From the NCBI RefSeq assembly GCF_004331485.1, contig NZ_SJKD01000015.1, forward strand, positions 1 to 64,000: a stretch of 64,000 bases of DNA. The letters run 5' to 3'. Below are positions 25,576-33,891 of the stretch, piece by piece. Within the stretch, counting starts at the first letter, position 1; every line of letters begins with the position of its first letter. Position numbers and translations under genes: made by a program. The notes beneath the pieces are model-generated. The model was not told the DNA's origin. It did no database searches and saw nothing but the letters and a program-made list of their open reading frames with translations. This DNA is from Kribbella capetownensis. Lineage in GTDB: Bacteria > Actinomycetota > Actinomycetes > Propionibacteriales > Kribbellaceae.

Positions 25576-26121
25576 ATGAGCACGACTTCCGAGGTGCGCC
25601 GCCGACTGGCGGAGCTCGGACTGTGTTTGCCGCCTCCGTCGCACAGGCACGAGTACCTGCCGTTCGTTGCCGAGAACCATCTCATCTATGTCGCCGGTCA
25701 CGCCCCGTTCTCCGGCGGGGATCGGCAGTACCGTGGCAGGGTCGGCGACACCCTCGACTTGTCCGACGGGCGGGCTGCCGCCCGACTCGCGGTCCTTGGT
25801 TGCCTGGCGAGTCTGGAAACGGCGATCTGTAATCTGGATGCGCTGACCCGGATCGTCAAGGTCAATGGCTACGTTCACTGTGTTCCCGGGTACGAGCCGC
25901 TGCCCGAGGTCATGGACGGCGCCTCGGAGCTCCTCGTCGAACTGTTCGGTGAGCGGGGACGTCATGCGCGTACCACGGTCGGCGTGGCCTCGCTGCCCGG
26001 TGGAGTTGCGGTCGAGATCGAGATGGTGGCCATGTCGGCACAGCATGGCGCCCTCGGTCGCGTGAACACTGCCGGCACAACCCCGACAACGGAACGGATC
26101 CAGGAGGGCTTCCGCCAATGA
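25576..26121 (+). CDS. RidA-family reactive intermediate deaminase
   Basis: A 181-residue RidA/YjgF-family protein of the longer subgroup. 'LIYVAGHAPF' and 'RIVKVNGYVHCVPGY' form the core strands and 'ARTTVGVASLPGGVAVEIEMVA' holds the conserved arginine that binds the carboxylate of imine substrates. RidA hydrolyses 2-aminoacrylate and related enamines/imines made by PLP enzymes. Its place directly behind a PLP elimination/replacement enzyme fits that role. The ORF ends in an unusual extra tail of about 25 residues after the domain and overlaps the next gene by four bases (ATGA). Confidence 0.88.
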   Translation: MSTTSEVRRRLAELGLCLPPPSHRHEYLPFVAENHLIYVAGHAPFSGGDRQYRGRVGDTLDLSDGRAAARLAVLGCLASLETAICNLDALTRIVKVNGYVHCVPGYEPLPEVMDGASELLVELFGERGRHARTTVGVASLPGGVAVEIEMVAMSAQHGALGRVNTAGTTPTTERIQEGFRQ

Positions 26122-27165
26122 GCCAGCTGACCAACCACCTCTACCGACTCCGGCGTCGTCCTGATGGACTCGTGACGCCGGATGATCTCGAATTCGTCGA
26201 GGAGCCTGTCCCTGAGCTCCGGTCCGGCCAGGCGCTCATCCGCACACTGTGGCTGTCGCTTGACCCGACCAACCGCATATGGATGAGCGAGGTCCACTAC
26301 AACCTGCCGCCAGTCGCGGTAGACGGAGTGATGCGAGGCATCGGTCTTGGTCAGGTCATCGAGTCCGGGCGCGACGACCTGAAGACTGGCGACCTGGTGT
26401 CGGGACTGACCGGCTGGTCGGAGTACGTCATCGCTGATGTCCGCGCCGAAGACGCCCCCGTTCACAGTCGTACAGTCGGCGCCAGAGCCGATCACCGCGC
26501 TGCTGGGGGCGCTGGGCCACACTGGCGTCACCGCCTACCTCGGCGTCCACGACATCGGCAAACCCCAACCGGGCGAGACCATGGTCGTTTCCGCAGCCGC
26601 CGGCGCCGTGGGTTCGGTGGCAGGCCAGATCGGGAAGGCACGCGGTGCTCGAGTCGTCGGCCTCGCCGGAACAGCCGAGAAGTGCCGCTATGTCGTCGAG
26701 GAACTCGGCTTCGATGCCTGCATCAACTACAAGAGCGGCAACTGGCGCTCTGAGCTCGACGGCGCCACATCCGGCGGCATCGACGTCGACTTCGAGAACG
26801 CGGGCGGGCAGATTCTCGATCACATCGTCACTCGGCTCAACGTCGGTGCTCGCATCGTGTTGTGCGGACTGATCGCGGAGTACAACGGCTTCGGTTCGAC
26901 GGCCCCGAGCCACCAGTCCAGCAACATCAGCCAAGGCCTGATGGTCAGCCGCGCCCTCATCCAGAGCTTCCTTGTCCTCGATCATGCGGATCGATTCCCA
27001 GAGGCAACTGCGTACCTCGGCGCCCTCATTGCCAACGGGAAGCTCCGGTATGACCAGACCGTCGTCCAAGGCCTCGAGCGCGCACCCGCAGCCCTCAACC
27101 AACTCTTCGATGGATCCAACACAGGCAAGCTGCTTGTCAAGGTCGCCGAGCCGATAGGGACATGA
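26118..27165 (+). pseudogene. MDR-family NADP-dependent oxidoreductase, frameshifted
   Basis: The two frames together give a complete zinc-independent medium-chain reductase of about 348 residues. The first carries the catalytic-domain start (RTLWLSLDPTNRIWMSE, GWSEYVIADVRAEDAP); the second, from about 26460, carries GALGHTGVTAYLG, the NADP-binding 'AAAGAVGSVAGQIGKARGAR' and the rest. A run of five C at 26455-26459 with one C too many explains the shift; with four the protein reads DAPFTVV. Such enzymes reduce 2-alkenals or ketones with NADPH. Sequence error or true mutation cannot be separated here. Confidence 0.82.
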
Positions 27166-27430
27166 CCCAGTCGTGACCCCCTGACCGCCGCCGCGACCGA
27201 CGCCTCGAGGCCCGCCCCACGTCAGTCCGGCCCGCTCAGCGGTGGAGTTCCGCAGCGGTCGAGCGCTGATGGCGGCGGACGACGGTGCTATCAGCACCGA
27301 GATCTTGATGTCCGCAGATTCAGGCCCGGCCAAGCGGCCTCCTCGTGAGCCGTCGATGCCACTGTTCATGGCCTCATGCAGATCGGTTCGTCGGCGCAGC
27401 ACCATCGGTCGGAGACAGGAGTCCAGAGCC
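27166..27430. other. Operon trailer, no gene seen
   Basis: This stretch after the oxidoreductase stop shows no recognisable protein in any frame. It leads directly into a dispersed repeat at 27431. I see no convincing terminator hairpin. Confidence 0.35.
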
Positions 27431-27526
27431 GTCACGGACACCGTCCACAACACAGACGCCCAGGTCACGACCCCATCCCGGATCCGAGCTCAAGGGAACC
27501 ACCGATGTTCTAGTCGAGGTATGAGC
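27431..27526. repeat. Dispersed repeat, copy A
   Basis: About 96 bp, starting GTCACGGACACCGTCCAC and ending TCGAGGTATGAGC, match 42774-42866 in the same orientation with scattered differences and small gaps. The repeat does not encode a known domain. In each place it borders gene scraps (an ABC ATPase fragment here; malectin and aldo/keto reductase fragments at copy B), so it may be the edge of a former mobile or duplicated segment. Confidence 0.7.
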
Positions 27527-27727
27527 TGCCGCGAACCAGCTGGGGGCGGCGCACGACGTGCGGGTGACGTCGTCCAGCGTGAGTTTGTGCATGAGCCCCA
27601 GCAGGTGGGCAACCTCGATCAGTTCCTGGCGGCAGATCTCGCAGCTGTTCCAGGTCGTCCTACTCGCCCTGCTGGTTAGGCTTGTCGTACGTCGTCTGCT
27701 GCCGGTCTGGAGCCGGTCCTGGTGGCC

Positions 27728-27898
27728 GACCACAACCTCTCCGGTATCGACGCAGGCGAGGCCGCCCGCGCAATGCAACAAGGTCGACTTGCCTGAGCCC
27801 GAGGGACCCATGACGGCAGTGAAGGTTCCGGGAAGAAAGTCCAGTGTCACATTCGTCAGAGCGGCAACCTGATTGTCACTCGACCCGTACTTCTTGCC
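27728..27898 (-). pseudogene. ABC-transporter ATPase N-terminal fragment
   Basis: This 171-bp piece encodes the Walker A region (FTAVMGPSGSGKSTLLHCAG) and flanking strands. It is about 94% identical by eye to 47875-48045 inside the intact ATPase gene at 47341-48081. Downstream of VDTGEVVV the frame runs into unrelated sequence, and the signature motif and Walker B are missing. It is a recent partial duplicate, not a working ATPase. The 200 bp between it and the repeat at 27431-27526 contain nothing I recognise. Confidence 0.85.
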
Positions 27899-27988
27899 CC
27901 AGTCACGACGTAGTAGTCGTCTGGACCGTGAGCCAACCCGGGCGCCTCACGGCCCACGTGGCTGGCTCCCCGATAGGCGTTCAAGCGA

Positions 27989-28681
27989 TCAGCGGGTTCT
28001 CGAGTCCGCTGGCGCGGTCGAGATGGTGACCTTCTCGGTTATGACGATATCGGCTAGCTGATCCGGCGTCTCGATCCTCACCGTCAGGGAGCCATGTGCA
28101 GGATGGAGTACTTGAGTGGGGAACCAGACCCGATCCTGGTCGACGATGATCAGCAGACCGTCGTGATCGCCCACGGGGGCGAAGTCTCGTTCTTGTGGCG
28201 GGAAGGTGGGTAGTCCCGTCGCTGCAGTAACCACGCCGACGGCTGCCGAGGTATCGGGGACACTGATGCCGATCTCGCTGATGGAGACCGGCCGCGGAAC
28301 ATCTCCATCTGCTGCTGGGACTCCGGCGTCGGCTTGACGGGCGATGAACTCCAGAAGGGTGTCGTCCGGACCGAGAAAATACACCGATTCGGAGTCCCAA
28401 CCGGCCGGTCCGATGATCACATCATCGCCACCGGCGCGTATGAGAGCTACACGACTCTTCAGCCAGGCATGCGCATGGTCGAAGGCATGTGGCGAGATAC
28501 CGAAAGCTAGGTGGTGGACGCCGTCAAACTGCTCACCGCGAGCGATGACGAGTCGGCTACGGCCGATCGTGACCAGTACGCGAGCAGGTTCCTTCTCGAC
28601 TGGCATCTTCAGCACATCACGATAGAAGGTGGCGGCTGCGTCAAGGTTGTGCGATGTGACCACGACCTCGCGGATCTTCAT
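27989..28681 (-). CDS. VOC-family (glyoxalase/dioxygenase-type) protein
   Basis: A 230-residue vicinal-oxygen-chelate protein with two beta-alpha-beta-beta-beta modules. 'REVVVTSHNLDAAATFYRDV' opens the first with 'FDGVHHLAFGI', and 'DTLLEFIA' ends it with a likely metal glutamate; 'ISEIGISVPDTSAAVGVVTA' opens the second. Two-module members include extradiol dioxygenases and glyoxalase-like enzymes. The ATG at 28681 has a GAGAGG site. The promoter region upstream has two short palindromes, so it may be regulated by a repressor that is not adjacent, or by the TetR at 29137. Confidence 0.8.
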   Translation of the reverse strand: MKIREVVVTSHNLDAAATFYRDVLKMPVEKEPARVLVTIGRSRLVIARGEQFDGVHHLAFGISPHAFDHAHAWLKSRVALIRAGGDDVIIGPAGWDSESVYFLGPDDTLLEFIARQADAGVPAADGDVPRPVSISEIGISVPDTSAAVGVVTAATGLPTFPPQERDFAPVGDHDGLLIIVDQDRVWFPTQVLHPAHGSLTVRIETPDQLADIVITEKVTISTAPADSRTR

Positions 28682-28698
28682 GGCATGCGCCCTCTCTA

Positions 28699-28745
28699 GG
28701 TGTTGAAACACCGACGCTAATATTTCAAGTCGGGTTGAACTCAAC
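28699..28745. promoter_or_regulatory. Two palindromes upstream of the VOC gene
   Basis: GGTGTTGAAACACC (28699-28712, perfect 6-bp arms) and GTTGAACTCAAC (28734-28745, perfect 5-bp arms) share the GTTGAA core and lie 18-65 bp before the VOC start codon. Repeated GTTGAA palindromes at this place are likely operator half-sites. Confidence 0.5.
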
Positions 28746-29136
28746 ACCCGGTGGCCTTGCCTACATGCATGTCCTGGGGTGACCTCTGCGAACTCAGCGC
28801 CCTCGCACGGGGTAGTGGACGCCGACCGACCCGTCACCCCAGACTCCACGACGATGACACCCACCCGCCGCCCTCACACCGATCGGCGGATCGAGGCTAG
28901 GTCATCGATTCCGGACGTTCCTCGGAGATTGACGTGTGGGATCAGGCCGTGTCGCACTGGAGTTGCTCGAACCGGCCGCGAAACCTCACCTCGCACTGCA
29001 TCCTTGGCCCTGACACCGACCGTCGTACGCCGGCATCTCGCCCAGGCCGCGACCCAGTCCTGCGCCGGGTCCGGAGGCCACCCGTCCGAGATCGGCTGCC
29101 GTGACGCGAAACTGAGCGCCGCACGTCACACCGGCG
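28746..29136. other. Gap without recognised gene
   Basis: Nearly 400 bp between the VOC gene promoter and the 3' end of the TetR gene. Open frames exist on both strands but none resembles a protein family; I treat it as non-coding or decayed. Confidence 0.35.
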
Positions 29137-29775
29137 TCACCCCTCCGTAGGGCGAACGCCAACCAATTTCTCCAAGAAACGGTCGACCTGCTCCTCCAGC
29201 GGAGGCCAGGGCAGTCCGGGTTCGTTGACGCGCAGCGAGACCGCACCGTGGACGGCCGTGCGCAGATCCAGTGAGACGATCTCCGCGTCGCCGCGAGTCG
29301 CGAGACCGGCGTCCATGCAGCGGCGGATCGCAGTGGTCGTGCGCTTCGCCATTTCCTCCTTGAAGGACATATCCCTGCGCCGGTTGAGCGTGCTCTCGTG
29401 CAGCACCTTGTACAGCCCCGGGTGCTCTCGGGACCACACGCCGAGCAGCACCGTTCGCGCGCGCAGCGCGGCCACCGGGTCGGCGGCGCCCGACTCCGCG
29501 TCGTCCACCGCGCGCAGCAGGTCCGCACAGCAGTGCTCCAGCGCGGCCAGCACCAACGCGTCGCGATCGGCGAAATGAATGTAGATGGACGTCGTGGCGA
29601 TGCCTACCTCGCGCGCGACCGCTCGCAGCGACAACGCCTGGTCGTCGGCGAGTTCGTCCAGCAGTCGCAGCGTCGCGTCAACGATCTCGGTCCGCAGCCG
29701 CTGGCCCTGGCCACGCGGGTTGCGGCCACGCGGCGCAGTGCTGGCGGTGCTTCGGGCTGGAGTGGTCGCATCCAT
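29137..29775 (-). CDS. TetR-family transcriptional regulator
   Basis: A 212-residue TetR regulator from the ATG at 29775. The helix-turn-helix is at about residues 25-70 ('LSLRAVAREVGIATTSIYIHFADRDAL'), followed by the helical effector domain with the WHG-like region 'AVHGAVSLRV'. It is divergent from the carboxymuconolactone-decarboxylase-like gene at 29850, and the 74-bp gap holds a perfect palindrome. Control of that neighbour is the simplest reading. Confidence 0.9.
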   Translation of the reverse strand: MDATTPARSTASTAPRGRNPRGQGQRLRTEIVDATLRLLDELADDQALSLRAVAREVGIATTSIYIHFADRDALVLAALEHCCADLLRAVDDAESGAADPVAALRARTVLLGVWSREHPGLYKVLHESTLNRRRDMSFKEEMAKRTTTAIRRCMDAGLATRGDAEIVSLDLRTAVHGAVSLRVNEPGLPWPPLEEQVDRFLEKLVGVRPTEG

Positions 29776-29804
29776 GCTCAGCAATTGTATTAGAACGCAC
29801 ATAA

Positions 29805-29820
29805 GGCTACAGTAGTAGCC
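29805..29820. promoter_or_regulatory. TetR operator candidate
   Basis: GGCTAC (29805-29810) and GTAGCC (29815-29820) form a perfect inverted repeat around AGTA, in the middle of the short divergent region between the TetR gene and the CMD-like gene. Position and symmetry fit a TetR operator. Confidence 0.65.
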
Positions 29821-29849
29821 CTACAAGCATTCACTTAAGGGGAGCCATC

Positions 29850-30563
29850 ATGACGTTGCCGACCCAGAAGGCGGTCGAGGAACTGGACCCGGTGTTCGCG
29901 GAGATGGCCGCCGCAAGCTTCCAACTCGCCGAGTCCGCAACGCAGCTCACGCCGCGCGAGCTCACGCTGCTGAGCCTGGTTGCCGACGTGTGCGAACAGG
30001 TCCTCGGTATGCCGTTCGAGCTCCATGTCCGGGCTGCCCTCGACACCGGCCTCGATGCCGACGACCTACGCGAGTTGCTGCGTTTCATCTCCTACGACAG
30101 CGGCTACCCGGCGGCGCTGGCCGCCCTGGAGCGGCTGGCTGAGGTCGAGCACAAACACGGCCTGCCCGGGCCGACTGGCCAAGGCCACCAACTGAACGCC
30201 GACGGCGCCGGCAGCCCCATACCCCCGGCGATGCGAGCTGAGGTGCGTGCCCTCGACCCGGGTTTCGCCGACTACATGGACCTGCAGTCGCGGATGCGCA
30301 CCGACATGTCTCGCATCAGTGTCCGCGAGCGGGCCTTCGCGACAATGACGGTGGACATCCTGTATCAGACCCTCCACGAGAGCTTCCGTGCCCACGTCGG
30401 CCGTGCGCTGAGGGCGGGAGTGACGCCCGACGAGGCCCGCGCCGCCGTCAGCGCCACCGCACCGTACGGGATGACCCGGACCTGGCGCGCCCTCAACGTC
30501 CTCGAAGCGCTGCTGACCGAGCACGAGGAACTGCAGGGAAAGCAGACAGCCAGGGACGCCTGA
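29850..30563 (+). CDS. Carboxymuconolactone decarboxylase-like protein
   Basis: A 237-residue protein with two carboxymuconolactone-decarboxylase (AhpD-like) helical domains: one around residues 35-95 ('LTLLSLVADVCEQVLGMPFELHVRAALDTG') and one around 150-225 ('ERAFATMTVDILYQTLHESFRAHVGRALRAG'). The CxxC redox pair of AhpD peroxidases is not present; only one cysteine lies in the first domain, while the HVR histidine is kept in both. A decarboxylase or gamma-carboxymuconolactone-type isomer handling role is more likely than peroxidase, but unproven. AAGGGGAG provides the ribosome site; expression is probably controlled by the divergent TetR. Confidence 0.82.
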   Translation: MTLPTQKAVEELDPVFAEMAAASFQLAESATQLTPRELTLLSLVADVCEQVLGMPFELHVRAALDTGLDADDLRELLRFISYDSGYPAALAALERLAEVEHKHGLPGPTGQGHQLNADGAGSPIPPAMRAEVRALDPGFADYMDLQSRMRTDMSRISVRERAFATMTVDILYQTLHESFRAHVGRALRAGVTPDEARAAVSATAPYGMTRTWRALNVLEALLTEHEELQGKQTARDA

Positions 30564-31414
30564 ACGAACGCCTGTCGCCTGCACCCGGCACACGACTGTG
30601 CAAGCGCCTGGACCAACCCCGCCCACGATGAGGGCTCCCGGCGCTAGGCTCTCGTCGAGTCATCCGAGGCCGCGGGTCGGCGGCGGCTGTGGGCGATCGT
30701 GCGTCAACTAGGCTGGACGTGTCAACCGACACGATGATCCTCCCGCCGAAGGTGGATCTGGTGGGGACCTTCAATCCTGGTACCGCGGCCCAGTTGCCGC
30801 GCGAGACCGTCGCCTACAGCGCAGTGATCCGGGATCGTGCCGCGGCGGAACGACGCAGCACACCGTTCCGAGACCGCGGCTGCGAGCTGCGAGCTGCGAG
30901 CTGCGAGCTGCAGCTTCGACCGCGTCATCAACAGGACTTGATGTGGGCATGACGAAGTCCAGCAACGACACCGCTGCACTCTTTCAGTGCCGGTCGGCAT
31001 GAAGACGGTCTCCGTCTCGGTGCTCGTTGAGAAGTGCGCACCCCCGGCAGGACAGGTGGCCCCTTGACCACATCTAAGTGCGTTCTCCGACACCGGACGA
31101 TCCGCCCAAGTTCGACCGCACCGAGGACTCGTATCGTCGAGGCGTTCGCCCCGTTCAGAGCCGCTCCGATATCGTCCAGCCCATCGATCCAGACCTTCAG
31201 TTAGGCCCTGGTGATGGTCACCTGAGTCGGCAGCGAAGCGATCGCCTTCTCGGCCACCCTGCTGCTCCGCCGCAACCGCGTTGTAGTCTCGCGCAGCTCG
31301 ACCGGATCCAGCGCCCGGTCCATGGTGATCTTTGCCGCGCGATGCGCCTACGAAGGTCCTCGGCCGGCCCGGAACGAATCAACGCCCGCAGCCCGGAGAG
31401 TCGACATGTCAGCG
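30564..31414. other. Long gap with a tandem repeat
   Basis: About 850 bp with no recognisable gene. Frames are open in places but carry no family motif. The only clear structure is the 7-bp tandem repeat at 30881-30914. The composition and broken frames fit decayed coding sequence. Confidence 0.4.
30881..30914. repeat. 7-bp tandem repeat TGCGAGC
   Basis: Four perfect copies of TGCGAGC followed by a partial TGCAGC. The unit is not a multiple of three, so length changes would shift any reading frame across it. It lies outside recognised genes. Confidence 0.85.
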
Positions 31415-31639
31415 TCACGTGCCTTCTAGATAGAGCCAGTTTGTGGTGTCGACGGTGCCGGTGGTCGGGAGCGCGTTGAGGGTTTGGAAGATTCGGACGT
31501 GGGACGTGGTGGCGGGGCCGAAGTCGCCGTCGATGGCGGTGGGGATGCCGTGTGCGGTCAGCTCGCTTTGGATGGCTCTGACGGCGCTGCCGGTACTGCC
31601 CTGTTGGAGGGGTACAACCAGCTGCTCCCAGGTAAGCCG
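31415..31639 (-). pseudogene. Peptidoglycan-binding domain fragment
   Basis: The last 75 codons of a minus-strand frame read 'LVVPLQQGSTGSAVRAIQSE' and 'IDGDFGPATTSHVRIFQTL', a clear PG_binding_1 domain (three-helix repeat with GDFGPAT) ending at a normal stop. Upstream of 31640 the sequence turns abruptly into antisense of a histidine kinase fragment, so the rest of this cell-wall enzyme, including any signal peptide and catalytic domain, is lost. Confidence 0.8.
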
Positions 31640-31661
31640 TCCGACCTGACCATCGGCCGGG

Positions 31662-31973
31662 AGCGCCGAGCTGGTCGCCCACCGGGTGGTGCAGGAGGCT
31701 CTGACCAACGCGCTCAAGCACGCGCACGGCAGCTCGACGGCGGTCGACGTGCGCTACGACGACAGGGAGATCACCCTGGAGATCAGCACTGCCGGGACCG
31801 GACCTGAGCCGGCCCTCGTCGGCGCCGGCCCTCGCTCACCCGGCGGGAGCGGGCGGGGGCTCGTCGGGCTCCGCGAACGGGCGAACGCCCTGGGCGGCGA
31901 GTTCGACGCGGACCGCGAGGCCGACGGCAGATTCGTCGTCCGCGCGCGCATCCCTACCGGGAGCCGGGCATGA
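31662..31973 (+). pseudogene. Histidine kinase C-terminal (HATPase) fragment
   Basis: About 103 codons begin inside the ATPase domain: 'AHRVVQEALTNALKHAHG' is the N box, 'GRGLVGLRERANALGGEF' the G box, typical of NarL-partner (HisKA_3) kinases. The sensor, membrane and phospho-acceptor histidine regions are missing; the normal protein would have about 380 residues. It overlaps the intact response regulator by four bases (ATGA), so the pair was once a coupled two-component system. Confidence 0.8.
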
Positions 31974-32626
31974 GTGCGCCGATCCGGGTCCTGGTGTGCG
32001 ACGACCAGGCGCTGATCCGCACCGGGTTCGCGACGATCATCGACGCCCAGCCCGACCTCGAGGTGGTCGGCGAGTGCGGGGACGGGCGGGCCGCCGTCGA
32101 CCTCACCCGCCGGCTGGACCCGGACGTCGTGGTGATGGACGTCCGGATGCCGGTGCTCGACGGCATGGAGGCGACCCGCCTGCTCACCGGCGTCGGGGTC
32201 GCGCACCCAGTCAAGGTGCTCGTGGTGACGACGTTCAATCTCGACGAGTACGTTTACGAGGCGCTGCGCGCAGGGGCCGGCGGGTTTCTGCTCAAGGACG
32301 CCCCTGCGGCCCAGCGGCTGCATGGCATCCGCACGGTCGCGACCGGGGCAGCCCTGCTGGCTCCCGAGGTGACCCGGCAGCTCGTCGGCAGGTACGCGGC
32401 GCGGATCCGCCCCGCCGAGAACGCGGCCGACACCGCGCTGACGCCGCGCGAGCTGGAGGTGCTGCGCCTCATCGCCGATGGCCTGTCGAACAGTGAGATC
32501 GCCGCGGCGCTGGTGATCAGCCAGGAGTCCGTCAAGACGTACGTTTCACACATTCTGGCCAAGCTCGGCCTGCGGGACCGCGTGCAGGCCGTGGTCCACG
32601 CCTACCGCAGCGGACTGGTGACCTGA
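31970..32626 (+). CDS. NarL/LuxR-family response regulator
   Basis: A 218-residue response regulator. The receiver domain has the acidic pair Asp11/Asp12, the phospho-acceptor Asp57 (VVMDVRMP) and the conserved Thr and Lys ('VVTTF', 'FLLKDAP'). The LuxR helix-turn-helix at about residues 150-210 has 'LTPRELEVLRLIADGLSNSE'. It looks intact, but its cognate kinase immediately upstream is truncated to its ATPase end. It must now be phosphorylated by another kinase or by acetyl phosphate, or be silent. A promoter within the remnant is needed for expression. Confidence 0.9.
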   Translation: MSAPIRVLVCDDQALIRTGFATIIDAQPDLEVVGECGDGRAAVDLTRRLDPDVVVMDVRMPVLDGMEATRLLTGVGVAHPVKVLVVTTFNLDEYVYEALRAGAGGFLLKDAPAAQRLHGIRTVATGAALLAPEVTRQLVGRYAARIRPAENAADTALTPRELEVLRLIADGLSNSEIAAALVISQESVKTYVSHILAKLGLRDRVQAVVHAYRSGLVT

Positions 32627-32713
32627 GGATGGCGCAAGGCGAGGAGGGCGATGGCCAGGACCGCCGCGAGTTCCGTCCACGGGACAACGACGGCGAGCTG
32701 GCCCACCTCGGTC

Positions 32714-33847
32714 TCAGCGCAGTTGGCGGAAGAACTCGGTGATGTCGGCGGCGAGCAGTTCGGGCTCTTCGTGGGCGGCGAAGTGTCCGCCGCGTGGCAT
32801 CGACGTGTACCGGGTGATGTTGTAGGTGCGTTCGGCCCAGGAGCGCGGGGGCTGGGTGAGGTCGGCGGGGAAGACGGCGACGGCGGTGGGCACTTCGACC
32901 TTTTCGACGCGCCGGGTCAGGCCGCGGGCGTACTCGTAGTAGGGCCGGAACGACGTCGAGATCGTGCCGGTGAACCAGTACAGGGACGCCTGGGTGAGGA
33001 CGAAGTCGTCGGTGAACCGGACCGACAGGTCGCCGCCCGAGTCGCTCCAGGCGCGGTACTTCTCGACGATCCAGGCCAGCAGGCCGGTCGGAGAGTCGGA
33101 CAGAGCGTGGGCCAGGGTGAGCGGGCGGGTGTTCTGCTGGTGCTGGTAGCCGCCCTCCTCCGCGCTCCAGGTGGCGACCTGGTCGAGGTAAGTCTGTTCG
33201 TCCAGGGTGAGGCTGGCGGCGTCGTACTCCGGGGGTGCGGCGACGGCGAGCAGGTGGATTCCGGCCAGCGACTCCGGATAGGCCTCACCCAGACGCGACG
33301 TGATCCCCGCGCCTAGGTCGCCGCCGTGGGCGGCGTACCGGTCGAAGCCGAGCTCGTCCCGCATGAGCCGGTGCCAGACCTGGTGAGTCTGGAGCGTCGG
33401 CGGGAGGGCCAGGCGTTGCGGCGAGAACGCGTAGCCGGGCAGCGAGGGCACGACGACCGTGAACGCGTCGGACGCGTCGCCGCCGTACTTCGACGGCTCC
33501 GCGAGACGCCGGGCGAGGTCGGTGAGCTCCAGGAAGGTGCTGGGCCAGCCGTGGGTCAGGACGATCGGCAGGGCGCCGGGCTGCTCACCGTCGAACCGGA
33601 GGTAATGGACGGGCGTGCCGCCGATGGCGGCCGTGTGGTGCGGCAGGGCGTTGATCCGCGCCTCGTGGGTGCGCCAGTCATAGCCTGTGGCCCAGTACTC
33701 CGCCAGGCGGCGCACCTCAGTGGTGTCGGCGCCCGCCTCCCAGCCATCGACGGGCCACCGGGTGGGCCACCGGGTGGCGCGTAGCCGCGCGCGCAGGTCT
33801 TCGAGTTCTGCATCGGTCACCGCGATCAGCGGCGGGTGGTCGGTCAT
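32714..33847 (-). CDS. Epoxide hydrolase (alpha/beta-hydrolase with EHN domain)
   Basis: A 377-residue epoxide hydrolase of the microsomal-type family. The N-terminal EHN lid segment (residues 8-110) includes 'EVRRLAEYWATGYDWRTHEARIN'. The oxyanion motif HGWP is at 99-102, the nucleophilic Asp177 lies in AHGGDLGA, and the catalytic His is in RGGHFAAHE near residue 356. It would open an epoxide to a diol through an ester intermediate. The ATG at 33847 is chosen because the longer reading lacks EHN sequence. It is the last gene of a seven-gene minus-strand series of oxidoreductases, 44 bp from its neighbour. Confidence 0.9.
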   Translation of the reverse strand: MTDHPPLIAVTDAELEDLRARLRATRWPTRWPVDGWEAGADTTEVRRLAEYWATGYDWRTHEARINALPHHTAAIGGTPVHYLRFDGEQPGALPIVLTHGWPSTFLELTDLARRLAEPSKYGGDASDAFTVVVPSLPGYAFSPQRLALPPTLQTHQVWHRLMRDELGFDRYAAHGGDLGAGITSRLGEAYPESLAGIHLLAVAAPPEYDAASLTLDEQTYLDQVATWSAEEGGYQHQQNTRPLTLAHALSDSPTGLLAWIVEKYRAWSDSGGDLSVRFTDDFVLTQASLYWFTGTISTSFRPYYEYARGLTRRVEKVEVPTAVAVFPADLTQPPRSWAERTYNITRYTSMPRGGHFAAHEEPELLAADITEFFRQLR

Positions 33848-33891
33848 GTGCCTCTCCTGGTCGTGCTCGCGCGGCCCGCGCCAACTTGCGG

